From: Nitrosomonadales bacterium
Lineage (GTDB): Bacteria > Pseudomonadota > Gammaproteobacteria > Burkholderiales > Gallionellaceae
Direction: 5' to 3'
NCBI GenBank assembly: GCA_016235045.1
Contig: JACRME010000001.1
Span: 124,001-188,000, forward strand
Length of the DNA: 64,000 nucleotides
A program made the position numbers and the translations under genes. Below are positions 28,097 to 36,629 of this stretch, piece by piece. Each line of letters begins with the position of its first letter. Within the stretch, counting starts at the first letter, position 1. The notes below the pieces were generated by a model. The model made no database searches, was not told the DNA's origin, and saw nothing but the letters and a program-made list of their open reading frames with translations.

Positions 28097-28939
28097 TCAA
28101 TCCAAAAAAAACCGCGAACCCATCTCCTCCAGCCCCACGCTGTGCAACACCTCGATCAACCGCTCCGCCGCCCGCTTGCGCGGCAGGTCCTTGAAACTCG
28201 CAATGATAAGCTCATTCTTCATCGAATGCTCCCATCCCACCAGCTCCGTCACCGTCACCTGGTAGCCGTGCGCCTCCAGTTGCAGGCAGCGCAACACATT
28301 GGTCAAATGGCTGCCGAATTCGCGCGTATGGATGGGGTGCCGCCACAACTCGGTGAGCGCGTCCTTCGCCAGTTGCCTGCCCTTGTTCTTGCGCAACACC
28401 GTCGCCACCTCGGCCTGGCAGCAGGGCACCAGCACGATGTGCCTGGCCTGCTTCTTCAACGCAAAGTTGATCGCATCGTCGGTCGCGGTATCGCAGGCAT
28501 GCAGCGCCGTCACCACATCCACCTTGGCCGGTAGTTTGTCCGACGCGATGGAATCCGCCACCGACAGGTTCAGGAACGACATGCCGCCGAAACCCAGCAA
28601 CTGCGCCAGCTCGCGCGAATGCGCGACCAGTTCCTCGCGCGTCTCGATGCCGTAGATGTGCGAAGCGTCGTTCAATGCCTTGAAGAACAAGTCGTACAGA
28701 ATGAAACCCAGATACGACTTGCCCGCCCCGTGATCCACCAGTGTCAGCACCCCGCGTTCATTCCGAACCTCCTGCAACAATGGTTCGATGAACTGGTAAA
28801 GGTGATACACCTGCTTCAGCTTGCGCCGCGAATCCTGGTTCATCTTGCCGTCGCGCGTCAGGATGTGCAGCGCTTTCAGCAGTTCGATGGATTGGCCGGG
28901 GCGGATTTCGGGGTATTCGGGGAGCTGAGATTTTTTCAT
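28097..28939 (-). CDS. SAM-dependent methyltransferase (Methyltransf_32/TRM13-like)
   Basis: A 280-residue Rossmann methyltransferase. Motif I reads LVDHGAGKSYLGF, with acidic IYGIETREE; the catalytic region has ALHACDTATDDAI and VLVPCCQAE. The HACD...PCCQ pattern is that of the TRM13/GSTCD-like family, which contains tRNA methyltransferases, but the substrate here is unknown. The ATG at 28939 overlaps the mnmC stop as ATGA, so the two genes are coupled; that position also argues for a tRNA-related role. Confidence 0.8.
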   Translation of the reverse strand: MKKSQLPEYPEIRPGQSIELLKALHILTRDGKMNQDSRRKLKQVYHLYQFIEPLLQEVRNERGVLTLVDHGAGKSYLGFILYDLFFKALNDASHIYGIETREELVAHSRELAQLLGFGGMSFLNLSVADSIASDKLPAKVDVVTALHACDTATDDAINFALKKQARHIVLVPCCQAEVATVLRKNKGRQLAKDALTELWRHPIHTREFGSHLTNVLRCLQLEAHGYQVTVTELVGWEHSMKNELIIASFKDLPRKRAAERLIEVLHSVGLEEMGSRFFLD

Positions 28940-30930
28940 GTCGCGCATTGTCCCTTATTTCTCACTCTTGGCAACGGCGCCAGCGCATCCAGCAGCGATT
29001 GCGGCAACGGTGGCAACTGCCCGCACATCGCGGCGGCAATCACTTCACCCGCAATGCCCGCAGTAAGCAGGCCGCGCGTGCCGTGCGCCAGGCTGCAATA
29101 CAGACCCGGCTCGACCTCACCCACCAGCGGCGTCGCGCCCGGCACCGAGCAGCGCACACCGGCGCGTCCGGCCAACACACTCCCTCCCCCATGCAGGGGG
29201 AGGGCTGGGGTGGGGGTAGAAAAGTTGGCATCCTGCGACTCTACCCCCATCCCGACCTTCCTCCCGCTTGGGGTACGCCGGTGGGTGCCCGGCGGCTGCG
29301 CCGCCACCCTTCCGCAGCCCCTGCAAGGGGGAAGGGACTGGTTCATTGCCTGATACAACGCCGGCATGTGTGCGGCGATCTTGGCGAGATTATCGGCATG
29401 GTCGATTTCGCGCAGGTCTGTTGCCGCATCGTCGAAGGTTGAAGTCGCGCCTGCCACATGCTGCCCCGCCACGGCGGGCGCGCAATAGCCTTCGGCGCAC
29501 AGCACGGCGTGCAGGGATTCGCTTGCCGCCGTTGCGGGCAGGATGCTGATCTGCCCGCGCACGGGTTGCAGCGGGAAGGCGGCGAACTGGGCCAAATTTT
29601 TGGCTTGATGGCCGCTGCACACGACGACCTGCTCCGCTTCGATGGCGAAGCCTTCGCCGCTGGCTCGCCAACCGGATGCGGTTCGCTCCAATGCCGTCAC
29701 TTCGCAACCGAGCCGCTGCACGATAAAAGGATGATCTGCCAGGCGCGCGCAGACCTGCGGGGGCACGACCCAGCCACCGGCCGGGAACCACAGCCCGCCG
29801 TGCGCCATTTTCATTCCGACCAGTTCCGAAGCCGTTGCCGCATCCACCGCTTGCAGCACATGCGCGGGCCATTCCTGCGCAGAGAGTTTGGTAATGCGCT
29901 TGGCTTCGGCCTCTGTGGCGGCGAGTTGCAGCAGACCGCATTCGGAACGCAGTTCCCCGTCGGCGGGCACCGCATCATCCAGCAGCGCCAGTGCATGGCC
30001 GTAAGCCGCCAGCACAAAGCGATGCAACGCGTTCATGCCCGCGCCGAAGCGTGCATGCAGGATGCCGCGCGGATTGCCGGAGCCTTGTGTGGCAAGTTGC
30101 GGGGCGCTCTCGATCAGGGTGGCGGCGATGCCGCGTTGTGCAAGGATATGGGCGGCGGCGCATCCGGCGATGCCACCGCCGATGATCAGGGCAGAGCTTG
30201 GGATTCTTCGACCCGCTCCCTGCAAGGCAGAGGGAGCGTCCGTGGGAAGCAACCTGCCGCACACCATTTCGCGCTTGCTACCAAACCCCTGCACTCTTTC
30301 CACCTCAAACCCCGCCTGCTGCAAACCGCGCCGCACCCAGCCAGCACAGGTATAAGTAGCCAGTGTCCCACCAGCGCGCGAAGCGCGGGCGATGTCCGCC
30401 AATACGGCCTCGCTCCACATTTCGGGATTTTTTGCAGGCGAAAACCCATCGAGGAACCACGCTTCTACACAGCGCGCAGGCAGTTCCGGCAATGCTTGCT
30501 CGACATCCTCCATCGCCAGCGTCAACCGCACTCGCCCAGCAGAAAAGTTCCAGCGGTTCCAGCCCGGCACACGACGACGCCAGCGCGCGAGCAAGACTGC
30601 GGCCTGCGCGGCCAGTTCCGGCCACAACGCCAGGGCAGCGCGCAATTCGTCTTCACTCAGGGGAAATTTTTCGACGCTGAAGAAATCCAGGTTCGCAGCC
30701 GATGGAGCGGTCTGTTCAAACAATTGCCAGGCACAGAGAAAATTCAGCCCGGTGCCAAAACCCGTTTCGCCGATGCAGAAACTCTCGCCCGCCGACAGCG
30801 CCGCGAAACGTTCCGCCAGCCGGTTGCCGTGCAAAAACACATGGCGCGTCTCTTCCAGCCCGGAATCGGTGGAGAAGTAAACGTCGCCGAAGCGGTTGGA
30901 GAAGGGTTGTCCGTCTTTCCAGTCGAGCAT
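28936..30930 (-). CDS. mnmC: bifunctional tRNA mnm5s2U biosynthesis protein MnmC, with an in-frame repeat insertion
   Basis: MnmC finishes 5-methylaminomethyl-2-thiouridine at tRNA position 34. The N-terminal methyltransferase (about 1-235) has FGTGLNFLCAWQ and EAWFLDGFSPAKNPEMW. The C-terminal FAD oxidase begins at ALIIGGGIAGCAAAHIL. Between ALYQAM and GRAGVRCSVPGATPLVG, where homologues run through with a short linker, about 54 extra residues are encoded by a palindromic repeat (29179-29340); the frame survives. The rest, to HGTRGLLTAGIAGEVIAA, is normal. 664 aa in total. Confidence 0.93.
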   Translation of the reverse strand: MLDWKDGQPFSNRFGDVYFSTDSGLEETRHVFLHGNRLAERFAALSAGESFCIGETGFGTGLNFLCAWQLFEQTAPSAANLDFFSVEKFPLSEDELRAALALWPELAAQAAVLLARWRRRVPGWNRWNFSAGRVRLTLAMEDVEQALPELPARCVEAWFLDGFSPAKNPEMWSEAVLADIARASRAGGTLATYTCAGWVRRGLQQAGFEVERVQGFGSKREMVCGRLLPTDAPSALQGAGRRIPSSALIIGGGIAGCAAAHILAQRGIAATLIESAPQLATQGSGNPRGILHARFGAGMNALHRFVLAAYGHALALLDDAVPADGELRSECGLLQLAATEAEAKRITKLSAQEWPAHVLQAVDAATASELVGMKMAHGGLWFPAGGWVVPPQVCARLADHPFIVQRLGCEVTALERTASGWRASGEGFAIEAEQVVVCSGHQAKNLAQFAAFPLQPVRGQISILPATAASESLHAVLCAEGYCAPAVAGQHVAGATSTFDDAATDLREIDHADNLAKIAAHMPALYQAMNQSLPPCRGCGRVAAQPPGTHRRTPSGRKVGMGVESQDANFSTPTPALPLHGGGSVLAGRAGVRCSVPGATPLVGEVEPGLYCSLAHGTRGLLTAGIAGEVIAAAMCGQLPPLPQSLLDALAPLPRVRNKGQCAT
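29179..29340. repeat. REP-like palindromic repeat inserted inside mnmC
   Basis: CCCTCCCCC-ATGCA-GGGGGAGGG (29182-29204), GGGTGGGGGTAGA (29208-29220) answered by TCTACCCCCATCCC (29240-29253), and CCCCTGCAAGGGG near the other end form a chain of hairpins. The units are the CCCCCACCCCAGCCCTCCCCC repeat usually intergenic in betaproteobacteria. Its length is a multiple of three and it has no stop in the mnmC frame. Confidence 0.8.
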
Positions 30931-30951
30931 GAAACCGGTCTCAGAAAGTAT

Positions 30952-30974
30952 TCCGGCGGGATATACCCGCCGGA
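30952..30974 (-). terminator. GC hairpin between psiF-like gene and mnmC
   Basis: Nine-base perfect arms TCCGGCGGG/CCCGCCGGA enclose ATATA. It lies just past the stop of the PsiF-like gene on the minus strand; there is no strong U-tract, so its terminator role is tentative. Confidence 0.45.
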
Positions 30975-30999
30975 GTCGACTACATCAAGCTATTTCTGC

Positions 31000-31350
31000 T
31001 TATTTCCCGGCATCCGCTTCGCACTTCTTGATGGATGCCGCCTTGGCAGCACCAGCCAGAGGTTTGCCGTCCTTGCTTACGGCCAGTGCTTCGCAAGAAG
31101 GAGTTGCAGCGTCCTTTTCGCATTTCTTGATGAAGGCTGTTTTGGCAGCGCCAGCCAGCTTCTTTTCTGCCGCTTTGGCATCGCAAGCAGAAGGCGCCGA
31201 TGCGGCTGCATCTTTTTCACATTTGGTGATGAAACTGTTCTTGGCGGCGCCAGCCAGTTTCTTTTCGGCAGCCTGGTCTGCGCAAGATGCAGCAAACACG
31301 GTATTGGCAGCAAACAACGAGGCAACGGCAAAAACGATCAGATTACGCAT
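31000..31350 (-). CDS. PsiF-repeat periplasmic protein
   Basis: A 116-residue secreted protein: signal peptide ending VFAAS, then three tandem repeats of about 30 residues built on KKLAGAAK.xFI.KCEKDA. The PsiF repeat of the E. coli phosphate-starvation protein looks just like this (two cysteines per unit, one before KKLAGAAK and one in KKCxxDA). The third repeat diverges (GKPLAGAAKAASIKKCEADA). Function is unknown; no pho box was identified by eye. Confidence 0.85.
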   Translation of the reverse strand: MRNLIVFAVASLFAANTVFAASCADQAAEKKLAGAAKNSFITKCEKDAAASAPSACDAKAAEKKLAGAAKTAFIKKCEKDAATPSCEALAVSKDGKPLAGAAKAASIKKCEADAGK

Positions 31351-31569
31351 TTTTTCTTACTTTCCCGAATGAATTTAACGATTTCGATAACGAACGACTT
31401 CGTTACCAACTGCAATTATACCGTCGCCGCTCCTCGCAAAAGGCACAAGGTATATGCCGGTATCTATATCTTTTTGAGTCTCGGCTAGTCCGTTTGGTCT
31501 ATTGACCCCCTACTCGCAGTGCGGATACTCCAACCATCGGCAATAAACAAACCATTGACGGAGATGGAA

Positions 31570-31962
31570 ATGGAAGAAAGTCCGAACCTTTATCCGCGTT
31601 ACTCGACAGACTGGGGTGTGCGTTTCCTCTGCGACTGCAAGAAACAAAACAAGGAAATCCGCATCCACCAAGGGATTGCGCGTGAAATCTCCACGCACGG
31701 CGTACACATCCTGAGCGATCACCCCATCTGCCTGCAGAAAAAAATAGCCATGCAGTTGATGATCCCCTCCCTGTCAGTCGGCGCTCCGCAAAAAGTCGTC
31801 AAGATCATCGGCCATAGCATCGAGACCATCAATACAGAGGGCAAGTATCTGACCGAGATAGCGTTTACGCACTTCGAGGAAAACGGTTTGAAAGAACTGG
31901 AAAGAAACCTTCGTCAGCGCTTTGGAACCCAATTCTCGGTTCCGGCAGCACAAAGAGCATAG
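31570..31962 (+). CDS. PilZ-like domain protein
   Basis: About 130 residues from the ATG at 31570, chosen because GGAG lies six bases upstream; the frame is open from 31519. The core fits a PilZ barrel: YPRYSTDWGVRF near the start, REISTHGVHILSD in place of (D/N)xSxxG, then QLMIPSLSVG and FTHFEENGLKELERNL at the end. The usual RxxxR is not clear and the Asp of DxSxxG is Glu, so c-di-GMP binding may be weak or lost. It is followed 42 bp later by a small membrane protein on the same strand. Confidence 0.6.
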   Translation: MEESPNLYPRYSTDWGVRFLCDCKKQNKEIRIHQGIAREISTHGVHILSDHPICLQKKIAMQLMIPSLSVGAPQKVVKIIGHSIETINTEGKYLTEIAFTHFEENGLKELERNLRQRFGTQFSVPAAQRA

Positions 31963-32004
31963 GCACATAGCAGCACTGGAGGAGACACACTAAAGGAGAT
32001 CATC

Positions 32005-32190
32005 ATGAGTTCCGTAATGTCAGTCATCTTTTTCGGTTTGGGGTTGCTGTTCCTGTATGGATTCGGGGTTTTTGCGATGTGTTTGCATGCCGGTGAGAAT
32101 CTGCTATCGGCTGCCACACAGGCTTCGGCGTGGTGGGCAGCCTTTTCGATTTCGCATTTGATCGGTTATATGGCAATTACGCTCCACTAA
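32005..32190 (+). CDS. small membrane protein (61 aa)
   Basis: Two hydrophobic helices (about 5-24 and 40-59) around a short HAGENLLSAATQ loop. AAAGGAG lies 7 bases before the ATG, and the gene ends just before a strong terminator. Both support real expression. No family recognised; it may be co-transcribed with the PilZ-like gene. Confidence 0.6.
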   Translation: MSSVMSVIFFGLGLLFLYGFGVFAMCLHAGENLLSAATQASAWWAAFSISHLIGYMAITLH

Positions 32191-32208
32191 ACCCGGGTCT
32201 GACCAAAA

Positions 32209-32241
32209 AACAGCGCCCTGACTCGACATCAGGGCGCTGTT
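32209..32241. terminator. bidirectional terminator
   Basis: Thirteen-base arms AACAGCGCCCTGA/TCAGGGCGCTGTT with a 7-base loop, preceded by AAAAAA and followed by TCTTT. It lies between the plus-strand small membrane gene and the convergent minus-strand DMT exporter gene and can serve both. Confidence 0.85.
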
Positions 32242-32261
32242 CTTTACAACGGCGGCATTGG

Positions 32262-33143
32262 CTACCTCAGCATCAGCTTCACCCACTGCCCTCCCCAGCG
32301 ATGCAAGCACAATCCGAGCACGATGCTCGCTGTACCCAGCCAAACCTGCGGCAACACCGCCTCATCGTTCAAGCCATGCCCCAGCAACAAAGCCAGCACC
32401 GGTGTGACCAGCGTGATGAGCGCGATGCGCCCCGCCTCCATGTGCTTGATGAGGTAGTAATACAAGGCGAACCCCAGCACCGAACCGAACGTGCCGAGAT
32501 ACAGCGTGGCAACCGCCGAGCGTTCGGAAACGGCATTCGGCACATGTCCGTCGATCGTCCACCACGCCGCAAAGAACAACGGCAAAGCCACCACCAGTAT
32601 GCCCAGCGTGGTTGCCAGTGGCGGGCTGTCATCGTCGATGCGCTTGAGCCAGACAAGTCCGAGCGATTGCGCAACCACCGCCATGAACAGGGCAAACAGC
32701 CCCACAACCGAACCTTCCGGCAAACCCAGACCGCCCCGGAACACCAGCAATAGACCGAGGACGCCAAACAACATTCCGGCCAGTTTGTACGGCGTGAGCG
32801 ATTCCTCTTTCAGCCACACCATCGCCCCCAGGCTGGTGATCAGCGGCGACAGGCCGAACAGCACGGCGATCATGCCGGAGCTGACGAACTGCGACGACCA
32901 GTAGGTAAGTGCCATCGCGGCGAACATGCTCAACCCGCCCGCCACGTAGGCGAGCAAGGCTTTACGGTGCAGCGGGAACGGGATACGGAACATCGCCAGC
33001 AATACCGCACACAGCAGCACACCGATGGCCATACGCGAGAACACCGCGAAGCTGAAACCGATGCCCAGCGCGCTCCATTTGATGGCGAGCGGCGTGGTGG
33101 ACCAGATCAGGATGACCGATACGAATGCTGCTGGAAGCGACAT
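32262..33143 (-). CDS. EamA/DMT-family transporter
   Basis: A 293-residue inner-membrane protein with about ten hydrophobic helices in two EamA repeats (LIWSTTPLAIKWSALGIG... and VGLFALFMAVVAQSLGLVWLK). Such proteins usually export small metabolites or amino acids. The substrate cannot be inferred. It stands alone between two terminators. Confidence 0.88.
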   Translation of the reverse strand: MSLPAAFVSVILIWSTTPLAIKWSALGIGFSFAVFSRMAIGVLLCAVLLAMFRIPFPLHRKALLAYVAGGLSMFAAMALTYWSSQFVSSGMIAVLFGLSPLITSLGAMVWLKEESLTPYKLAGMLFGVLGLLLVFRGGLGLPEGSVVGLFALFMAVVAQSLGLVWLKRIDDDSPPLATTLGILVVALPLFFAAWWTIDGHVPNAVSERSAVATLYLGTFGSVLGFALYYYLIKHMEAGRIALITLVTPVLALLLGHGLNDEAVLPQVWLGTASIVLGLCLHRWGGQWVKLMLR

Positions 33144-33212
33144 GATTTTCTCCCCGGCTCAATACTTGAAGCTCCGTTCGCCCCGAGCCAATCGAAGGGG
33201 AACGGCAAAAAC

Positions 33213-33245
33213 AAACAGGCCACAGAGATCGTCTGTGGCCTGTTT
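33213..33245 (-). terminator. terminator after the amidotransferase gene
   Basis: Fourteen-base arms AAACAGGCCACAGA/TCTGTGGCCTGTTT with a short loop, downstream of the minus-strand amidotransferase gene and the 33-residue frame. The minus strand continues with GTTTTTGCC, a fair U-tract. Confidence 0.8.
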
Positions 33246-33269
33246 GAAAGAAACGAATACTGTAAGTTC

Positions 33270-33371
33270 TTAGTACTGACTCTCCAGACCACGCGGCGTG
33301 CGATGCCATACCTTGCGCATAAATGCCGCAGGCAGGGCTGCTACGTTTCGAATGGAATGCATGGAGTTCAT
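33270..33371 (-). CDS. possible 33-residue basic peptide downstream of the amidotransferase
   Basis: The ATG lies 7 bases after the amidotransferase stop and the frame ends just before a terminator, so it would be on the same transcript. The peptide (MNSMHSIRNVAALPAAFMRKV..., ending PRGLESQY) has a hydrophobic patch and a basic tail. No good ribosome site was seen and no family is recognised; it could be chance. Confidence 0.35.
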   Translation of the reverse strand: MNSMHSIRNVAALPAAFMRKVWHRTPRGLESQY

Positions 33372-33378
33372 GGCCGGA

Positions 33379-35169
33379 TTATGCGTGGGAGTCTGTAGCG
33401 CCGTCAACATTGATCTGCAGCCACCACTCCAGCAGTGCCAGATGCCACAACTTGCTGCCCTGGATGCGCGTAAGGTGCGCTTCCGGATCGGCCAGCAGTT
33501 TCTCCACATAGTCGCGCCGGTACAGGCCGCGCTTTTTGCAGGCGTCCGAATCGAGCAATGCGCGCATCCTCTCCAGGAAATCGCCGCGCACATATTTCAA
33601 CGCCGGTACGGGGAAATAGCCCTTGGGACGGTCGATCACCGCATCCGGGATCAGGCCGCGCGCGACCGCCTTGAGAGGGAACTTGCCGCCCTCCTTGAGC
33701 TTGAGCGACGGCGGCATGCGCGCCGCCAGTTCCACCAGTTCGTGGTCGAGAAAGGGCACGCGCGCCTCCAGCCCCCAGGCCATGGTCATGTTGTCCACGC
33801 GTTTCACTGGATCGTCCACCATCAGTGCGGTCACGTCGAGCCGGAACACCTCGTCGAGGAATTCGTCCGCCTGCGGCTGCGTGAGTTCGTTGTTCACCCA
33901 TTCCGCGGTCACATCCGGCACGACAAAGGCATCGCTCATCATGGCCAGGTATTCGCTGTGGTCGCGGTCGAAATAATGTTGCGAGAAACGCGCCAACGGC
34001 GAACCCTGCGCCGCATCCATGCGTGGATACCAGAAGTAACCGCCAAACACCTCGTCCGCGCCCTGCCCGGCCAGCACCACTTTCACCTCTTCCGATACTT
34101 TCTGCCCCAGCAGGTAGAACGCGATCACGTCGTAACTCGGCATCGGCTCCGACATCTGCGCGATGGCTTCGGGCAGCGTCTTCAGCACCTCGCTGTTGGG
34201 GATGGCGAACTTGTGGTGACGGGTGTTGAAGTGCTTGGCGACCAGATCGGAGTATTCGAACTCGTGCCCCTGCTCGCCCGCCACCTCCTCGAAGCCGATG
34301 GAAAAGGTGTTGAGATCGTCCACATGGTCGGCCAGCAGCCCGACCAGCAGGCTGGAATCCAGCCCGCCGGAAAGCAACACGCCCACCGGCACGTCGGACG
34401 CCAGCCGGTGACGTTCCACCGCGCGCATCAGCACGGCACGCGTCGCGGTAAGCCATTCCTGCTCCGAAAGCGGATTGGCCGGTCGCGTCGCGTCCAGCGC
34501 CCAATAGCACTGCAACTTCACCTCGCCCGCTGCAGTGAACGTCATGGTGTGCGCTGGCGGCAGTTTCTTCACGCCGCGCAGGATGGTGAGCGGTGCGGGC
34601 ACCACGCTGTGCAAAGTGAAGTGAAGATGCAGGGCGACCGGATCGAGCGAAGTATCCACCCCGCCCGCCGCCAGCAGGGCTTGCAGCGTGGAGGCGAAAC
34701 GTAGGCGGCTGCCTTCCAGCGCGTAATACAGCGGCTTGATGCCGAGCCGGTCGCGCGCGAGGAACAGCGTCTTGTCGCGCATGTCCCAGACGGCGAAGGC
34801 GAACATGCCGTAGAAGCGCTGCACGCAGTTCTCGCCCCAGGCGTGGTACGACTTGAGTATCACCTCGCTGTCGCCTTCGGAGAAGAAGTCGTAGCCCATC
34901 TCCAGCAGTTCGGCGCGCAATTCCTTGTAGTTGTAGATCGTGCCGTTAAATACCAATGCCAGCTTCAGGTCATCGTCCACCATCGGTTGGTCCGAATGCG
35001 CACTAAGGTCGATGATGGACAGCCGGCGGTGGCCGAATGCCAGCGTGCCGCCGTTGAAGAAACCCTCGTGATCGGGCCCGCGCCGCGCCAACTTGGCCGT
35101 AATGCGTTTGAGCGCGTCCATATCGGGCGCAGAATTATCGAAACGCAATTCACCGCAGATGCCGCACAT
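33379..35169 (-). CDS. glutamine-dependent amidotransferase of the asparagine synthase family (N-acetylglutaminylglutamine amidotransferase type)
   Basis: A 596-residue enzyme. The start at 35169 puts the nucleophile at Cys2 (MCGICGELRFD). The N-terminal Ntn glutaminase has GHRRLSIIDLS and FNGTIYNYKELR. The synthetase domain has the PP-loop SGGLDSSLLVGLL. Stretches such as LVDDPVKRVDNMTMAWGLEA and the KGYFPVPALKYVRG segment resemble the enzyme that amidates N-acetylglutaminylglutamine, an osmoprotectant dipeptide, rather than housekeeping AsnB. The partner GNAT/ATP-grasp (Ngg) gene of that pathway is not adjacent, so the substrate remains uncertain. Confidence 0.85.
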   Translation of the reverse strand: MCGICGELRFDNSAPDMDALKRITAKLARRGPDHEGFFNGGTLAFGHRRLSIIDLSAHSDQPMVDDDLKLALVFNGTIYNYKELRAELLEMGYDFFSEGDSEVILKSYHAWGENCVQRFYGMFAFAVWDMRDKTLFLARDRLGIKPLYYALEGSRLRFASTLQALLAAGGVDTSLDPVALHLHFTLHSVVPAPLTILRGVKKLPPAHTMTFTAAGEVKLQCYWALDATRPANPLSEQEWLTATRAVLMRAVERHRLASDVPVGVLLSGGLDSSLLVGLLADHVDDLNTFSIGFEEVAGEQGHEFEYSDLVAKHFNTRHHKFAIPNSEVLKTLPEAIAQMSEPMPSYDVIAFYLLGQKVSEEVKVVLAGQGADEVFGGYFWYPRMDAAQGSPLARFSQHYFDRDHSEYLAMMSDAFVVPDVTAEWVNNELTQPQADEFLDEVFRLDVTALMVDDPVKRVDNMTMAWGLEARVPFLDHELVELAARMPPSLKLKEGGKFPLKAVARGLIPDAVIDRPKGYFPVPALKYVRGDFLERMRALLDSDACKKRGLYRRDYVEKLLADPEAHLTRIQGSKLWHLALLEWWLQINVDGATDSHA

Positions 35170-35233
35170 GCCAGACTCCATAAAAATTTCGCTGATTATC
35201 GCCCAGCTCGTGCATTTCCGTCTCATTGCTTTT

Positions 35234-35301
35234 GTCCACGACAGACATGAAAAGCACGAAATGGAAAATTCCCTTTCGTAATTTTGGTGTATTTCGTGGA
35301 T
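35234..35301. repeat. imperfect inverted repeat of the CCACGAAA type
   Basis: GTCCACGACAGACATGAAAA at the left is matched, in reverse complement, by ATCCACGAAATACACCAAAA at the right (about 70% over 29 bases). It resembles the CCACGAAAGACACGAAA repeat scattered through many proteobacterial genomes. It fills most of the gap between the divergent amidotransferase and MFS genes. Confidence 0.55.
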
Positions 35302-35331
35302 GATGGCTTTTCGCCTGTTAAAATGCGCGCG

Positions 35332-36567
35332 ATGCAGACGTCCCTCACCCCGCAACGCGAAAAGTATTTCCTGCTCACCCTTGCGGGTATCCAGTTCAGC
35401 CACATCCTCGACTTCATGATCATGATGCCGTTGGGACCGATCCTGATGCGCGAATTCGGCATCGGCACGCACGAGTTCGGCCTGCTGGTCGCTTCCTACA
35501 GTTTCAGCGCAGCATTCTCCGGTCTGCTCGCTTCCACTTTCATCGACCGCTTCGAGCGCAAACGGCTGGTGCTGCTCATCTTCGCCTTGTTCGGCATCGC
35601 CACACTGGCCTGCGGTTTCGCTCCGGGTTACGCGACGCTGCTGATCGCGCGCGGACTGGCCGGCGCCTTCGGCGGGGTGCTCGGCGCGCTGGTGCAGACC
35701 ATGGTCGGCGACGTCATCCCGTTCGCGCGCCGCGCCCGCGCCAGCAGCATCGTCTCGACCGCCTTCTCCGTCTCCACCGTGGCGGGCGTGCCGCTGTCGC
35801 TGTGGATGGCGAACCACCTGCAATGGCGCGCGCCGTTCGTCTTCATCGCCGTGCTGGTCGCGCTGTTCATCTTCGTCGGTTATCGTTTCCTGCCCGAGCT
35901 GAGCCACCACATCAGCGGCGAGAAGCGCACGCACCCGTTCTCCGACATGTTCGAGGTGTTGCGTGACGCCAACCATCTGCGCGCGCTGCTGTTTTCCTCG
36001 CTGATCATCTTCTCTGGCTTCACCGTGATCCCCTACATCACGGTATATGCGGTGGGCAACGTCGGCATTGCGCAACTCGATATTCCCCTCATCTACCTGG
36101 CGGGCGGCGCGGCAACCTTCTTCACCGCGCGCCTGATCGGCCATTGGGCCGACAAGCATGGCAAGGTCGAGGTCTATCGACTCATCGCCATCGCCGCCAT
36201 GGTTCCGCTGCTCGTCGTCACCCATATCGGCGCAGCCCCCTTGTGGATGTGGCTGATTTGCACCACCACCTTCTTCGTGCTGGTGTCGGGGCGTTTCATC
36301 CCGGCGATGGCCATCATCACCTCGGCCGCACACCCCAGGCTGCGCGGCACCTTCATGTCGCTCAACAGCACCACGCAATCTCTCGCCATGGGGCTGGCGA
36401 CCACGCTGGCCGGATTCATCATCACCCAGGACGGCGCTGGAAGGATCGTCGATTACCAAACGGTGGGCTATGTCGCGGTGGCCGCCAACCTGCTGGCAAT
36501 TTGGTTCGTCTCGCACATCGTCATGCTCGACCAGCACCCCAGCCTGCCGGACGTTGTTCCAAAGTAA
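35332..36567 (+). CDS. MFS transporter (drug/sugar efflux type)
   Basis: A 411-residue protein with about 12 hydrophobic segments. The conserved loop 2-3 motif reads ASTFIDRFERKRLVLL, and GLAGAFGGVLGALVQTMVGD is the helix 5 region of antiporters. The ATG at 35332 (MQTSLTPQREKYFLL) is chosen since upstream codons lie in an intergenic repeat. The substrate is not known. Confidence 0.88.
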   Translation: MQTSLTPQREKYFLLTLAGIQFSHILDFMIMMPLGPILMREFGIGTHEFGLLVASYSFSAAFSGLLASTFIDRFERKRLVLLIFALFGIATLACGFAPGYATLLIARGLAGAFGGVLGALVQTMVGDVIPFARRARASSIVSTAFSVSTVAGVPLSLWMANHLQWRAPFVFIAVLVALFIFVGYRFLPELSHHISGEKRTHPFSDMFEVLRDANHLRALLFSSLIIFSGFTVIPYITVYAVGNVGIAQLDIPLIYLAGGAATFFTARLIGHWADKHGKVEVYRLIAIAAMVPLLVVTHIGAAPLWMWLICTTTFFVLVSGRFIPAMAIITSAAHPRLRGTFMSLNSTTQSLAMGLATTLAGFIITQDGAGRIVDYQTVGYVAVAANLLAIWFVSHIVMLDQHPSLPDVVPK

Positions 36568-36629
36568 TCGACGGTCGTTTCGATTAGACTACCGCACCAT
36601 TTCCATTTAGTGCCTGCAGGGAGAACATC

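Noticed and set aside
29458-31488. Long plus-strand open frame of 676 codons opposite mnmC
   Set aside because: Low-complexity His/Gln/Arg-rich translation without motifs; it is the antisense shadow of the well-supported mnmC gene.
35170-36537. Upstream extension of the amidotransferase frame to about 1052 residues
   Set aside because: The extension lies antisense to the MFS gene and is charged and low-complexity. The glutaminase nucleophile must be Cys2, fixing the start at 35169.
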